This document shows, one piece after another, positions 1-6,167 of a DNA stretch of 7,130 nt. Below the pieces are notes generated by a model. The model saw nothing but the letters and a program-made list of their open reading frames with translations, did not search any database and was not told the DNA's origin. Position numbers and translations under genes: made by a program. The DNA is from an uncultured Collinsella sp. (GTDB lineage Bacteria > Actinomycetota > Coriobacteriia > Coriobacteriales > Coriobacteriaceae), in NCBI GenBank assembly GCA_958419975.1, contig CATZIG010000104.1, forward strand, positions 1 through 7,130, given 5' to 3'. Positions within the stretch are counted from its first letter, which is position 1; every line of letters starts with the position of its first letter.

Positions 1-601
1 CCAGCTCATCCCTCAGCTCACGAAGCCCCGCAAAGGTGCGGCGTGCCACATCCTTATTCCCCCGGGGCGCCATAGTCATAAGCCCCTGCACGCAAATTCC
101 CTCAAGTTCCGCAAGCTCACCCGCGGCGGCGCGAATCTCATCGGGCGAAAAGCCTCCCTTCGACTCCTCACCACTCACATTGACCTCGATGAGCACACGC
201 TGGGGGCCGGCGAGCTCGCCTGCCTCAATCTTGCGGACAGCACGGCTCGAGATCGCCTGCGCCAGATGCAGCGAACCCACCGAGTGAATCAGCTCGGCTG
301 AGCCCAGCACCGCATTGATCTTATTGGTCTGCAGGTTGCCGATCATATCGAAGCGCACCTCGGGCAGCTCCGGATGCTCCGCCAGACCCGTGAGCTTGCG
401 AACCAGCTCCTGCGGGCGGTTCTCGGCAAAATGGCGATACCCCGCCTGGATGGCGGCAACGGTCTCATCGACACCAACGGTCTTGGACACGGCAATGAGG
501 CGCGCGGCGTCGTGGGGACGGCCTGCGCGATCGAGCGCCGCATAAAAACGTTCCAGAATCTGCTCGCGGCGAGCGCGCATCAAGTCCAAATAGTTATCCA
601 T
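1..601 (-). CDS. yggS: YggS/PLPBP-family pyridoxal phosphate homeostasis protein (3' end cut by window)
   Basis: My own translation of the minus strand gives 200 residues from ATG at 601 running off the left edge without a stop. The family (YggS/PROSC/YlmE) binds pyridoxal 5'-phosphate in a single TIM-barrel domain and keeps the cofactor pool balanced in the cytoplasm; it has no established enzyme activity. Visible family motifs are AVSKT with the Schiff-base lysine K40, FAENRPQE (58–65, usual GENYVQE), MIGNLQTNK (86–94, usual HFIGxLQxNK, here with Asp in place of the His), VNVSGEESKGGF (140–151) and GLMTMAP (173–179). About 25–30 C-terminal residues should be missing, including the SMGMSxD phosphate-binding stretch. 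The start is fixed by GGAGG at 611–615 with a 9-base spacer. In many Gram-positives this gene lies directly after pgeF and before sepF; here pst–phoU separates it from pgeF. It probably starts a new transcript, but I see no convincing promoter. Confidence 0.95.
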   Translation of the reverse strand, partial: MDNYLDLMRARREQILERFYAALDRAGRPHDAARLIAVSKTVGVDETVAAIQAGYRHFAENRPQELVRKLTGLAEHPELPEVRFDMIGNLQTNKINAVLGSAELIHSVGSLHLAQAISSRAVRKIEAGELAGPQRVLIEVNVSGEESKGGFSPDEIRAAAGELAELEGICVQGLMTMAPRGNKDVARRTFAGLRELRDEL

Positions 602-610
602 TGCTAATCG

Positions 611-615
611 CCTCC
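611..615 (-). promoter_or_regulatory. Shine–Dalgarno of yggS
   Basis: GGAGG on the minus strand, 9 bases before ATG at 601. It supports this ATG as the start of yggS. Confidence 0.8.
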
Positions 616-651
616 GCTGACAGCCAAACAAGTAGTCCCATGCTAACGCAA

Positions 652-683
652 GAGCGCGGCCCCGCATGTGCAAGGCCGCGCTC
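652..683 (-). terminator. GC hairpin after phoU, probable terminator with poor U-tract
   Basis: Perfect 10-bp inverted repeat GAGCGCGGCC (652–661) and GGCCGCGCTC (674–683) with a 12-base loop, 38 bases after the phoU stop. On the minus strand it is followed by TTGCGTTAGC, so the U-tract is weak. Hairpins without a clear U-tract are reported as terminators in high-GC Gram-positives. The rest of the phoU–yggS gap (602–720) holds only the yggS ribosome binding site and no recognisable promoter. Confidence 0.6.
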
Positions 684-720
684 ACTTAGGTATTTACAAT
701 CTTTCGACGAACGGGGTTAC

Positions 721-1578
721 TTACTCCTCGTCGTCCTCGCCATCGTCCTCATCCTCAAGATGATCGAGCAGGTAGCGAAGACCCTCGCTGACCTCGTTAG
801 CGGGCACCTTGGCAACGTAGCGAGCGTCGACGGCGGGCCTCATGATAACACCCTCGCCCGAAGGCACGCGCATGCTCTCGAGCTCATCCTCATCAGTGCG
901 GGCGATATCGCCGGCATTCATGCGCTGACCAGTCAACAGGAAGGTCAGACGGCAGGCGGCATCGATGGAAATCGAGGCGATGCGATCGAGGTAGCGCGAA
1001 ACCATGATGGCGCGGCGCAGGTCGTCATAGTTGCTGTCGTCGTCCATAAAATCGCCCGTGTCCATGCGGTTAAAGGTGCGGAAGAACTTCTCGTACGCCG
1101 CATGCACCGGCTCGTCCTCGACGGCCAGGCTGCAGATGATGGACATGTCGTTAGTGACGAGCGCAGAAAGCGAAGAGCCCAGCACCTGGTAGACGGCCTC
1201 AGCCTCGGCCTCGACCGTACCGACGAGCTCCTGGGGCAGCGAGATGTCGGCCTTGATCATATGACGCGTGGCGCGGCAGATCTGGCGAACCTTATCGGTC
1301 ATGCGCTGCAGGTTAAAGTCGACGTAGATAATCGTCTGCAGCAAGCGGAAGTCGGAGGCGACCGGTGACTGCGTGGCGATCAGGTTGTAGCACACGGCCT
1401 CCAGGTTAGCGCAGCGCGCGTCAATCGAAAGCGTGCGCTTCTTGGTCTTGGTGGCGAGCTTGCGGTCGTCGGTCACATAGGCCTTAACGGCATCGTGGAG
1501 GGCCAGATCGACGGCCTCATAGATGCTCAGCATCTCGTGACGGGCCTCGACGAGCTGACGGGAAAACAGTTTGCGCAT
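721..1578 (-). CDS. phoU: PhoU-family phosphate signalling regulator with acidic C-terminal tail
   Basis: 285 residues. PhoU proteins are cytoplasmic two-repeat helical bundles that link the Pst transporter to the phosphate-sensing histidine kinase and limit phosphate uptake. Repeat 1 shows QSPVASDFRLLQTI (70–83; usual RQPVAxDLRxI) followed by FNLQRMTDKV (88–97). Repeat 2 shows SRYLDRIASISIDA (194–207; usual RYLERIADHA). The E/DxxxD metal motifs are therefore QxxxD (Q91–D95) and DxxxS (D198–S202), each with one changed ligand. The protein is longer than the usual 215–240 residues: from about 220 it carries an extra segment ending in a Glu/Asp-rich tail (274–285). The start has GGAG at 1585–1588 with 6 bases to ATG. 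It is last in the pst operon, 92 bases after pstB, the usual position. Family assignment is secure; how far the changed motifs alter metal binding is unknown. Confidence 0.95.
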   Translation of the reverse strand: MRKLFSRQLVEARHEMLSIYEAVDLALHDAVKAYVTDDRKLATKTKKRTLSIDARCANLEAVCYNLIATQSPVASDFRLLQTIIYVDFNLQRMTDKVRQICRATRHMIKADISLPQELVGTVEAEAEAVYQVLGSSLSALVTNDMSIICSLAVEDEPVHAAYEKFFRTFNRMDTGDFMDDDSNYDDLRRAIMVSRYLDRIASISIDAACRLTFLLTGQRMNAGDIARTDEDELESMRVPSGEGVIMRPAVDARYVAKVPANEVSEGLRYLLDHLEDEDDGEDDEE

Positions 1579-1598
1579 GGTTCACTCCAATCAGTTGG

Positions 1599-1619
1599 GT
1601 GCGGTCATGCCGCCCGCAC
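1599..1619. repeat. Small hairpin in the pstB–phoU gap
   Basis: GTGCGG (1599–1604) and CCGCAC (1614–1619) form a 6-bp stem with a 9-base loop. An alternative stem GCGG/CCGC with a 5-base loop lies inside it (1601–1613). It sits just upstream of the phoU ribosome binding site (1581–1588) and could affect phoU translation or mRNA processing. It has no U-tract, so a terminator is unlikely. Confidence 0.35.
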
Positions 1620-1632
1620 AGTGAATATACAC

Positions 1633-1645
1633 CGGACCAGGTCCG
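1633..1645. repeat. 13-bp palindrome in the pstB–phoU gap
   Basis: CGGACC-A-GGTCCG is a perfect dyad with a single central base. The loop is too small for an RNA hairpin of this exact form, so a DNA-binding site is the more natural reading. No regulator can be named from sequence. It is flanked by two copies of CCGATCAGC (1643–1651 and 1667–1675); the second covers the pstB stop codon. Confidence 0.35.
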
Positions 1646-1670
1646 ATCAGCTTGGGACTAGTCGCACCGA

Positions 1671-2474
<804 letters not shown>

Positions 2475-2486
2475 GGGACTCCTTAA

Positions 2487-3392
2487 CTAGCGACGCTTGC
2501 GCGACAGGAAGCGCGCAAACAGGTTGAAGGCCAAAATGATCACCATCAGCAAGAGCGCGGTGCCGTAGGCTGCGTTCATGTTGATGCCGTCGTTGGCAAG
2601 CAGGTACAGGTGAACCGTCATGGGGCGGCCGGAATCGAGCGGCGAAATAGGTAGATTGATGGCCTGCCCCATGGTGTAGAGCACCACCGCGGTCTCGCCA
2701 ATGGCACGGCCGATGGCGAGGACGATGCCCGTGGCAATACGGCCAAAGGCAGAAGGAAGCACGATCTTGGAGACAACCTGCCACTTGGTGGCGCCCAGGC
2801 CGTACGCGCCCCAACGGATATAGCGCGGAACGGCGCGAATGGCCTCTTCGGTGGTGCGCATGACGATGGGAAGCATCAAGAGCGCGAGTGCCAGGGCGGC
2901 AGAGACCATCGAAAGGCCCAAGCCCATGGCCTCGACAAACAAGGCGTAGCCAAACAGACCCATAACGATGGAGGGCACCGAGGCCAAAGCGTCAGCAGCG
3001 TAGCGAATGAGCTCGACGACCTTGCCCTGCTTGGCGTACTCGGCCAGATAGACGGCTGCCAGCACAGCGATCGGCGTGCAGATAAGCATGGCGAGCGCCG
3101 TCACATAGACGGTCGAGACGATCGTGGGCCAAATACCGCCCTCGGCGTTGACGCCCTGGGGCCAACCGAAGATAAAGTCGAGCGAGATGTGTGGCAGGCC
3201 GTTGATGACCACGTAGGCGATGATAGCGACCAGCACCAGCGTGGTGATGTAGGCAGCGGCACGGAACACGCCAAGCATGATCTTGTTGGACAGGTCCTTG
3301 TTGATGCGGCCCTTCTTGCCGTGGGAAAGGGCACGCTTGATGCGCTCGCGCGACGAGGTCGTATCGACCGTCGTGTCAACGGAATCGGACAT
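2487..3392 (-). CDS. pstA: Phosphate ABC transporter permease PstA
   Basis: 301 residues. One of the two membrane subunits of the phosphate channel. A basic, hydrophilic N-terminus of about 38 residues (RERIKR, GKKGR) precedes about six hydrophobic segments, at roughly 42–64, 88–118, 135–158, 162–180, 215–238 and 275–295. The EAA cytoplasmic loop that docks onto PstB is clear: TEEAIRAVPR (181–190) followed by GAYGLGATKWQ (195–205). The GRAIGETAVVLY stretch (228–239) is typical of Pst permeases. The start lies 3 bases after the pstC stop, and its ribosome binding site (GGGGG, 3399–3403) lies inside the last codons of pstC, so the two genes are probably translationally coupled. PstA rather than PstC is chosen from gene order and from the GRAIGETAVVLYT form. 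Confidence 0.96.
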   Translation of the reverse strand: MSDSVDTTVDTTSSRERIKRALSHGKKGRINKDLSNKIMLGVFRAAAYITTLVLVAIIAYVVINGLPHISLDFIFGWPQGVNAEGGIWPTIVSTVYVTALAMLICTPIAVLAAVYLAEYAKQGKVVELIRYAADALASVPSIVMGLFGYALFVEAMGLGLSMVSAALALALLMLPIVMRTTEEAIRAVPRYIRWGAYGLGATKWQVVSKIVLPSAFGRIATGIVLAIGRAIGETAVVLYTMGQAINLPISPLDSGRPMTVHLYLLANDGINMNAAYGTALLLMVIILAFNLFARFLSRKRR

Positions 3393-3395
3393 AGC

Positions 3396-4322
3396 CTACC
3401 CCCTCTTCTTCTTGGAAATCAGACGGACGATGCCCACCAGCGTGGCGGAGATGATAAACAGGACCACACCCATGCCGAACAGCGCCGAGCGGTGCAGACC
3501 CGAGGAATAGCTCATGTCGAGCGCAATCTGGCTCGTGAGCGTCGAGATGGGGCTCGCAATGCTGTCGGGAATAACCGGGGCGTTACCTACGACCATGAGC
3601 ACGGCCATGGTCTCGCCGATGGCACGGCCCATACCCAGCACGATGGCATCAACGATACCCAGCTTCGCGGCAGGTAGCACGACCTTATAGATGGTCTGCC
3701 ACTTGGTGGCGCCCATGGCATACGATGCCTCGCGAATGCCCATGGGAATGGAATTGAGAGCATCGATGGTGAGCGTGGTGATGGTAGGGACGATCATGAT
3801 GGCGAGCACAAACCACGCCGTCAGCGCACCAAAACCAAGGCCGCCGGTCAGTTGTGCGATAAACGGGCGGATGATGATCATGCCAAAGAAGCCGTAGATG
3901 ATGGAGGGTATGCCCGCCAGCAGGTCAACGGCGGGGCTGATGAGCTTGCGCACGCGCTTGCTGGCAATCTCGACCAGGTAAACGGCCGTACCCACGCCCA
4001 GCGGCACGCCCATGGCGAGCGCACCGACGGTCACCAGACCCGAGCCGGCAAGCAGCGACAAGATGCCGTAGTGGCCCTCGGAAGGCGCCCACGTAAAGCT
4101 AAAGAAGTCCGCCAGACCGATGTCGGTAAAGACGGGCAGCGCCGAGTACGTGGTAAAGACAAAAATCAGGATGACGGTAACGACCGCCAAGAACGCGCAG
4201 GCAAAGAAGATCCACTGCAGCGCCTTCTCCTTGATATAGGTACTGTGCGATACGAGCGCCAGCTCGCGCTTCTTGGGCGTCTGAACATTCTGCTCAGTCT
4301 GGGAGTTTTCCTGTGCTTCCAT
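3396..4322 (-). CDS. pstC: Phosphate ABC transporter permease PstC
   Basis: 308 residues when started at ATG 4322. It is the second membrane subunit of the phosphate importer. The N-terminal 35 residues or so are hydrophilic and Gln/Lys-rich, followed by about six membrane segments (roughly 35–58, 88–117, 130–152, 165–186, 222–245 and 280–300). The EAA loop REASYAMGATKWQ (197–209) and GRAIGETMAVLMV (232–244) are diagnostic of PstC. The protein ends in a basic ISKKKRG. An upstream GTG at 4331 would add three residues, but it lies directly against the GGGGA sequence and has no ribosome binding site. The ATG at 4322 has GGGGAG (4331–4336) at an 8-base spacing and starts 1 base after the pstS stop, so I chose it. 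Confidence 0.96.
   Translation of the reverse strand: MEAQENSQTEQNVQTPKKRELALVSHSTYIKEKALQWIFFACAFLAVVTVILIFVFTTYSALPVFTDIGLADFFSFTWAPSEGHYGILSLLAGSGLVTVGALAMGVPLGVGTAVYLVEIASKRVRKLISPAVDLLAGIPSIIYGFFGMIIIRPFIAQLTGGLGFGALTAWFVLAIMIVPTITTLTIDALNSIPMGIREASYAMGATKWQTIYKVVLPAAKLGIVDAIVLGMGRAIGETMAVLMVVGNAPVIPDSIASPISTLTSQIALDMSYSSGLHRSALFGMGVVLFIISATLVGIVRLISKKKRG
3399..3403 (-). promoter_or_regulatory. Shine–Dalgarno of pstA inside the end of pstC
   Basis: GGGGG just before the pstC stop, followed by 6 bases (TAGGCT) and ATG at 3392. It is read from the final Arg-Gly codons of pstC, so the coding tail of pstC doubles as the pstA ribosome binding site. Confidence 0.6.
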
Positions 4323-4323
4323 G

Positions 4324-5160
4324 CTACTCACTCCCCTTCTCGTCGTTGGTGACGGGAATAAAGCCCGCCTCGCGAATCTGCTTGTCCATCTTTTCGGACG
4401 TCACATAGTCGATGTAATCCTGCGCCTGCTGCGAAGGCGCACCCTTCACAAAGAAGTAAAGGTCGCGTGAGATGGGATAGCCGCCGCTCGCGACCGTCTT
4501 CTCGGACGCCTCAACATGATTGACCGAGACGGCCTTGACCGAGGTCTTGGCGTTGAGGCTATCGACGAAGCCCAGCGAAATGTAGCCAATGGCACCGCGC
4601 GAACGAGATACCACGTCGCGCACCTGGCCCGTGCCCGAAAGAACGGCCGAGCGGCGATCGAACGGGGTGCCGTCCATCACGATGGTGCGGAAGGCCTCAC
4701 GCGTGCCGGACGCCTCATCTCGATTGATGACCTGGATCCTCAGGTCCTCGCCACCGACTTCTTTCCAGTTGGTGATCTTGCCGGCGTAAATATCGCGGAG
4801 CTGCTCGGTCGAGAGGTTATCGACCGGGTTATCGTCGTTCACGATGACCGCGATACCGTCGTGGGCAATGACGATGGGAGTCAGGCCCAGATCCTGTTCG
4901 TCGGCATTGAGTCCACGGGAGGAGCTGGCGATATCGGCTGTGCCGGCGCTGACGGCCTCGATGCCAGCGGAAGAACCCAAACCGGAAACGAGCACGTCGA
5001 TGCCGGTCTCCTCCTTAAAGCCCCCGGCCGCAATCTCGGCGATAGGAAGGCAGGTCGTGGAGCCGGCGACGGTAATGGAAGAGGTAGAAGATCCCGAAGA
5101 ACAGGCGCACAGCGTAAGCGTAAGCACAGCGGCGCTCAGGACCGATACGATCTTTCTCAT
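4324..5160 (-). CDS. pstS: Phosphate-binding lipoprotein PstS
   Basis: 278 residues. It is the extracellular receptor that captures inorganic phosphate and delivers it to PstC/PstA. The N-terminus is a lipoprotein signal: MRK, then a hydrophobic stretch, then lipobox LCAC with C20 as the likely lipidated cysteine. A Ser/Gly/Thr-rich linker follows. Phosphate-site motifs of the PstS family are visible: VAGSTTCLPI (31–40), GLGSSAGIEAV (60–70), ASSSRGL (78–84), NRDEASGTREAF (146–157) and GAIGYISLGFV (189–199). Its ATG overlaps the pgeF stop (ATGA, 5157–5160). No strong ribosome binding site precedes it, so translation probably depends on ribosomes finishing pgeF. This is unusual, as pstS normally leads its own phosphate-controlled transcript. 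A lipid anchor suits a Gram-positive host. Confidence 0.97.
   Translation of the reverse strand: MRKIVSVLSAAVLTLTLCACSSGSSTSSITVAGSTTCLPIAEIAAGGFKEETGIDVLVSGLGSSAGIEAVSAGTADIASSSRGLNADEQDLGLTPIVIAHDGIAVIVNDDNPVDNLSTEQLRDIYAGKITNWKEVGGEDLRIQVINRDEASGTREAFRTIVMDGTPFDRRSAVLSGTGQVRDVVSRSRGAIGYISLGFVDSLNAKTSVKAVSVNHVEASEKTVASGGYPISRDLYFFVKGAPSQQAQDYIDYVTSEKMDKQIREAGFIPVTNDEKGSE
4331..4336 (-). promoter_or_regulatory. Shine–Dalgarno of pstC inside the end of pstS
   Basis: GGGGAG lies in the last sense codons of pstS, 8 bases before ATG 4322. It decides in favour of that ATG over the GTG at 4331 and implies coupling of pstC to pstS translation. Confidence 0.65.
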
Positions 5161-5957
5161 AGCATCACGCCGATCGCAGCATGGCGCCCACAGGTGCCGT
5201 CCTCGTTACGGTAGGAATAAAAGCGGTCGTTCTGACGCACAGTCGAAAGCTGGGTATCCACGATATTATCCGCGTCGACACCGACATCTACCAGCGCCTC
5301 GCGAATGGCAGCGGAAAGATCGAGCATGCGAGAGGCACTCGCATCGATGCAAGAGAACTCGGCGGCAAAGCGATCCATGAGTTCCTGGGATACCTCATAT
5401 TCGTCACCCAAGATATGGGGGCCGATATAGGCGGAAACGTTGCTCGCATCGCAGCCGGCAGCATCGCAAAGCGCCTGGCACGCCTTGGCAGAAATACGTG
5501 CAATCGTGCCCTTCCAACCGGAGTGCACCACGGCAAATCCGCCAGGGGCCACCAGCACCACGGGAACGCAGTCGGCAAAGCAGAGCAGCACGGGCACGTT
5601 ATGCGCCGTGCAGACGATGGCATCACAGCCCTCGGCAATCTGCTCGCGAACGTCCTCAAGGTCATCGGCGCCGTTCGAGGTCACCGCAACGATATGATCA
5701 CCATGGACCTGATTGGGAACGAGCAGGTTGTGCTCGCACTCGGCGGCACCCATAGCTTCGAGCGCACGACGACGATTTTCTTGAACAGCAAAGGGGTCAT
5801 CGCCAACATGCGAGCCCAAGTTGAGTGAGGAGTACGCATCTTCGGAAACGCCACCGGCGCGCTCGGTGAAGGCAAAGCGAACATCGGATGTCGCGCCCTC
5901 CACCAACGTAACTCCATCATGGTCGACACGCGAAACGTTGTCCGCACGTGCTGCCAT
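5157..5957 (-). CDS. pgeF: PgeF/YfiH/YlmD family protein (laccase-domain purine nucleoside phosphorylase, peptidoglycan editing factor)
   Basis: 266 residues from ATG 5957. This family (Pfam Cu-oxidase_4) was long annotated as a polyphenol oxidase/laccase. Later work describes purine nucleoside phosphorylase/adenosine deaminase activity, and in E. coli a role in removing faulty peptidoglycan precursors. The three family metal ligands are present: H85 in NQVHG, C130 in FADCVPVVL and H145 in VVHSGWKGT. GPHILGDEYEV (179–189) replaces the common GPxIxxCxYEV, losing its cysteine, and the end FYSYRNEDGTCGRHAAIG fits the usual C-terminus. A GTG at 5978 would lengthen the ORF by seven codons, but AGGAGG (5965–5970) falls within that extension with 7 bases to ATG 5957, so the shorter form is chosen. 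In Gram-positives this gene often follows ftsZ, as here, but ftsZ is closed by a terminator and pgeF instead runs into pstS by an ATGA overlap. Confidence 0.94.
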   Translation of the reverse strand: MAARADNVSRVDHDGVTLVEGATSDVRFAFTERAGGVSEDAYSSLNLGSHVGDDPFAVQENRRRALEAMGAAECEHNLLVPNQVHGDHIVAVTSNGADDLEDVREQIAEGCDAIVCTAHNVPVLLCFADCVPVVLVAPGGFAVVHSGWKGTIARISAKACQALCDAAGCDASNVSAYIGPHILGDEYEVSQELMDRFAAEFSCIDASASRMLDLSAAIREALVDVGVDADNIVDTQLSTVRQNDRFYSYRNEDGTCGRHAAIGVML

Positions 5958-5964
5958 ACTAAAG

Positions 5965-5970
5965 CCTCCT
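5965..5970 (-). promoter_or_regulatory. Shine–Dalgarno of pgeF
   Basis: Perfect AGGAGG on the minus strand, 7 bases before ATG 5957. It rules out the upstream GTG at 5978 as the main start, because the site would then lie inside the coding region. Confidence 0.85.
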
Positions 5971-5985
5971 AATAACACAAGTACC

Positions 5986-5998
5986 GCGGCATCGCCGC
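5986..5998 (-). repeat. Short GC hairpin in the pgeF leader
   Basis: GCGGC (5986–5990) and GCCGC (5994–5998) with a 3-base loop, about 16 bases upstream of the pgeF ribosome binding site. It may fold in the 5' untranslated RNA. No match to a known riboswitch is recognised. Confidence 0.35.
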
Positions 5999-5999
5999 T

Positions 6000-6022
6000 A
6001 CAGCCCGCGTTTATACGGCTGT
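6000..6022. promoter_or_regulatory. Inverted repeat around a TATAAA sequence, possible operator/-10 region
   Basis: ACAGCC (6000–6005) and GGCTGT (6017–6022) form a perfect 6-bp dyad separated by 11 bases. The centre contains TATAAA on the minus strand (6010–6015), a 5/6 match to a -10 element. No good -35 lies 16–18 bases upstream, so any promoter here would probably need an activator. It could be either an operator or a short RNA stem. Confidence 0.35.
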
Positions 6023-6036
6023 CATACTTCTCTAAA

Positions 6037-6042
6037 AGGATA
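6037..6042 (-). promoter_or_regulatory. Alternative -10 candidate TATCCT
   Basis: TATCCT on the minus strand, 20 bases downstream of the second Pho-box-like repeat. It matches TATAAT at 4 of 6 positions. The spacing is longer than a normal 17-base spacer to TTTACG. It is listed as one of two possible -10 positions for the pgeF–pst transcript; sequence alone does not decide. Confidence 0.25.
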
Positions 6043-6062
6043 CCTGCTGCGCTGGAGGCAAT

Positions 6063-6080
6063 CGTAAAGGGAACGTAAAG
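6063..6080 (-). promoter_or_regulatory. Pho-box-like direct repeat upstream of pgeF–pst
   Basis: On the minus strand the sequence reads CTTTACG-TTCC-CTTTACG: two identical 7-base units with a 4-base spacer, an 11-bp period. PhoB/PhoP-type regulators bind direct repeats with this 7+4 layout (E. coli CTGTCAT repeats, B. subtilis TTAACA-like repeats, actinobacterial GTTCAC-like repeats). It lies between the ftsZ terminator and the first gene of the pgeF–pst run, the right place to control phosphate genes. The repeat is exact; the identity of the binding protein is inferred. Confidence 0.5.
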
Positions 6081-6108
6081 AGATTGGAGGTTCTAGTTTA
6101 CAAAGTCG

Positions 6109-6141
6109 AAATAAAAAGGGCGCGTCCATACGGACACGCCC
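6109..6141 (-). terminator. Rho-independent terminator of ftsZ
   Basis: On the minus strand GGGCGTGTCC pairs with GGACGCGCCC (arms 6132–6141 and 6118–6127) over a 4-base loop. The stem is 10 bp with one G·U pair, followed by TTTTTATTT (6109–6117). On the plus strand the same position would be an A/C mismatch, so the hairpin suits minus-strand transcription. It lies 26 bases after the ftsZ stop and separates ftsZ from pgeF. Confidence 0.92.
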
Positions 6142-6167
6142 CTGTGCACAACAATGCAAAGAACGAC

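Noticed and set aside
594..641. 15-codon minus-strand reading frame (MGLLVWLSAEAISNG) overlapping the yggS start, a possible leader peptide
   Set aside because: It has no ribosome binding site before its ATG and no known attenuation logic. An open frame this short is expected by chance.
601..1368. Long plus-strand open frame (255 codons) opposite phoU
   Set aside because: It is the complement of a clear PhoU gene, has no ribosome binding site or recognisable family, and its composition (many His, Asp, Arg, Val) is typical of the antisense of GC-rich genes.
3189..5380. Several plus-strand open frames opposite pstA, pstC, pstS and the end of pgeF
   Set aside because: All lie over strongly supported minus-strand genes, and none has a ribosome binding site or a sensible protein pattern.
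5181..5828. Plus-strand open frame of 215 codons opposite pgeF
   Set aside because: It mirrors pgeF codons and shows no independent domain or start signal.
6019..6026. Plus-strand CTGTCATA, identical to an E. coli Pho-box half-site
   Set aside because: It is a single copy on the opposite strand, and no second unit is found 11 bases away. The CTTTACG repeat is a better candidate.
5979..6108. Riboswitch or small RNA upstream of pgeF
   Set aside because: Only short separate stems are visible. I recognise no conserved riboswitch core, and the region is largely explained as a promoter and leader.
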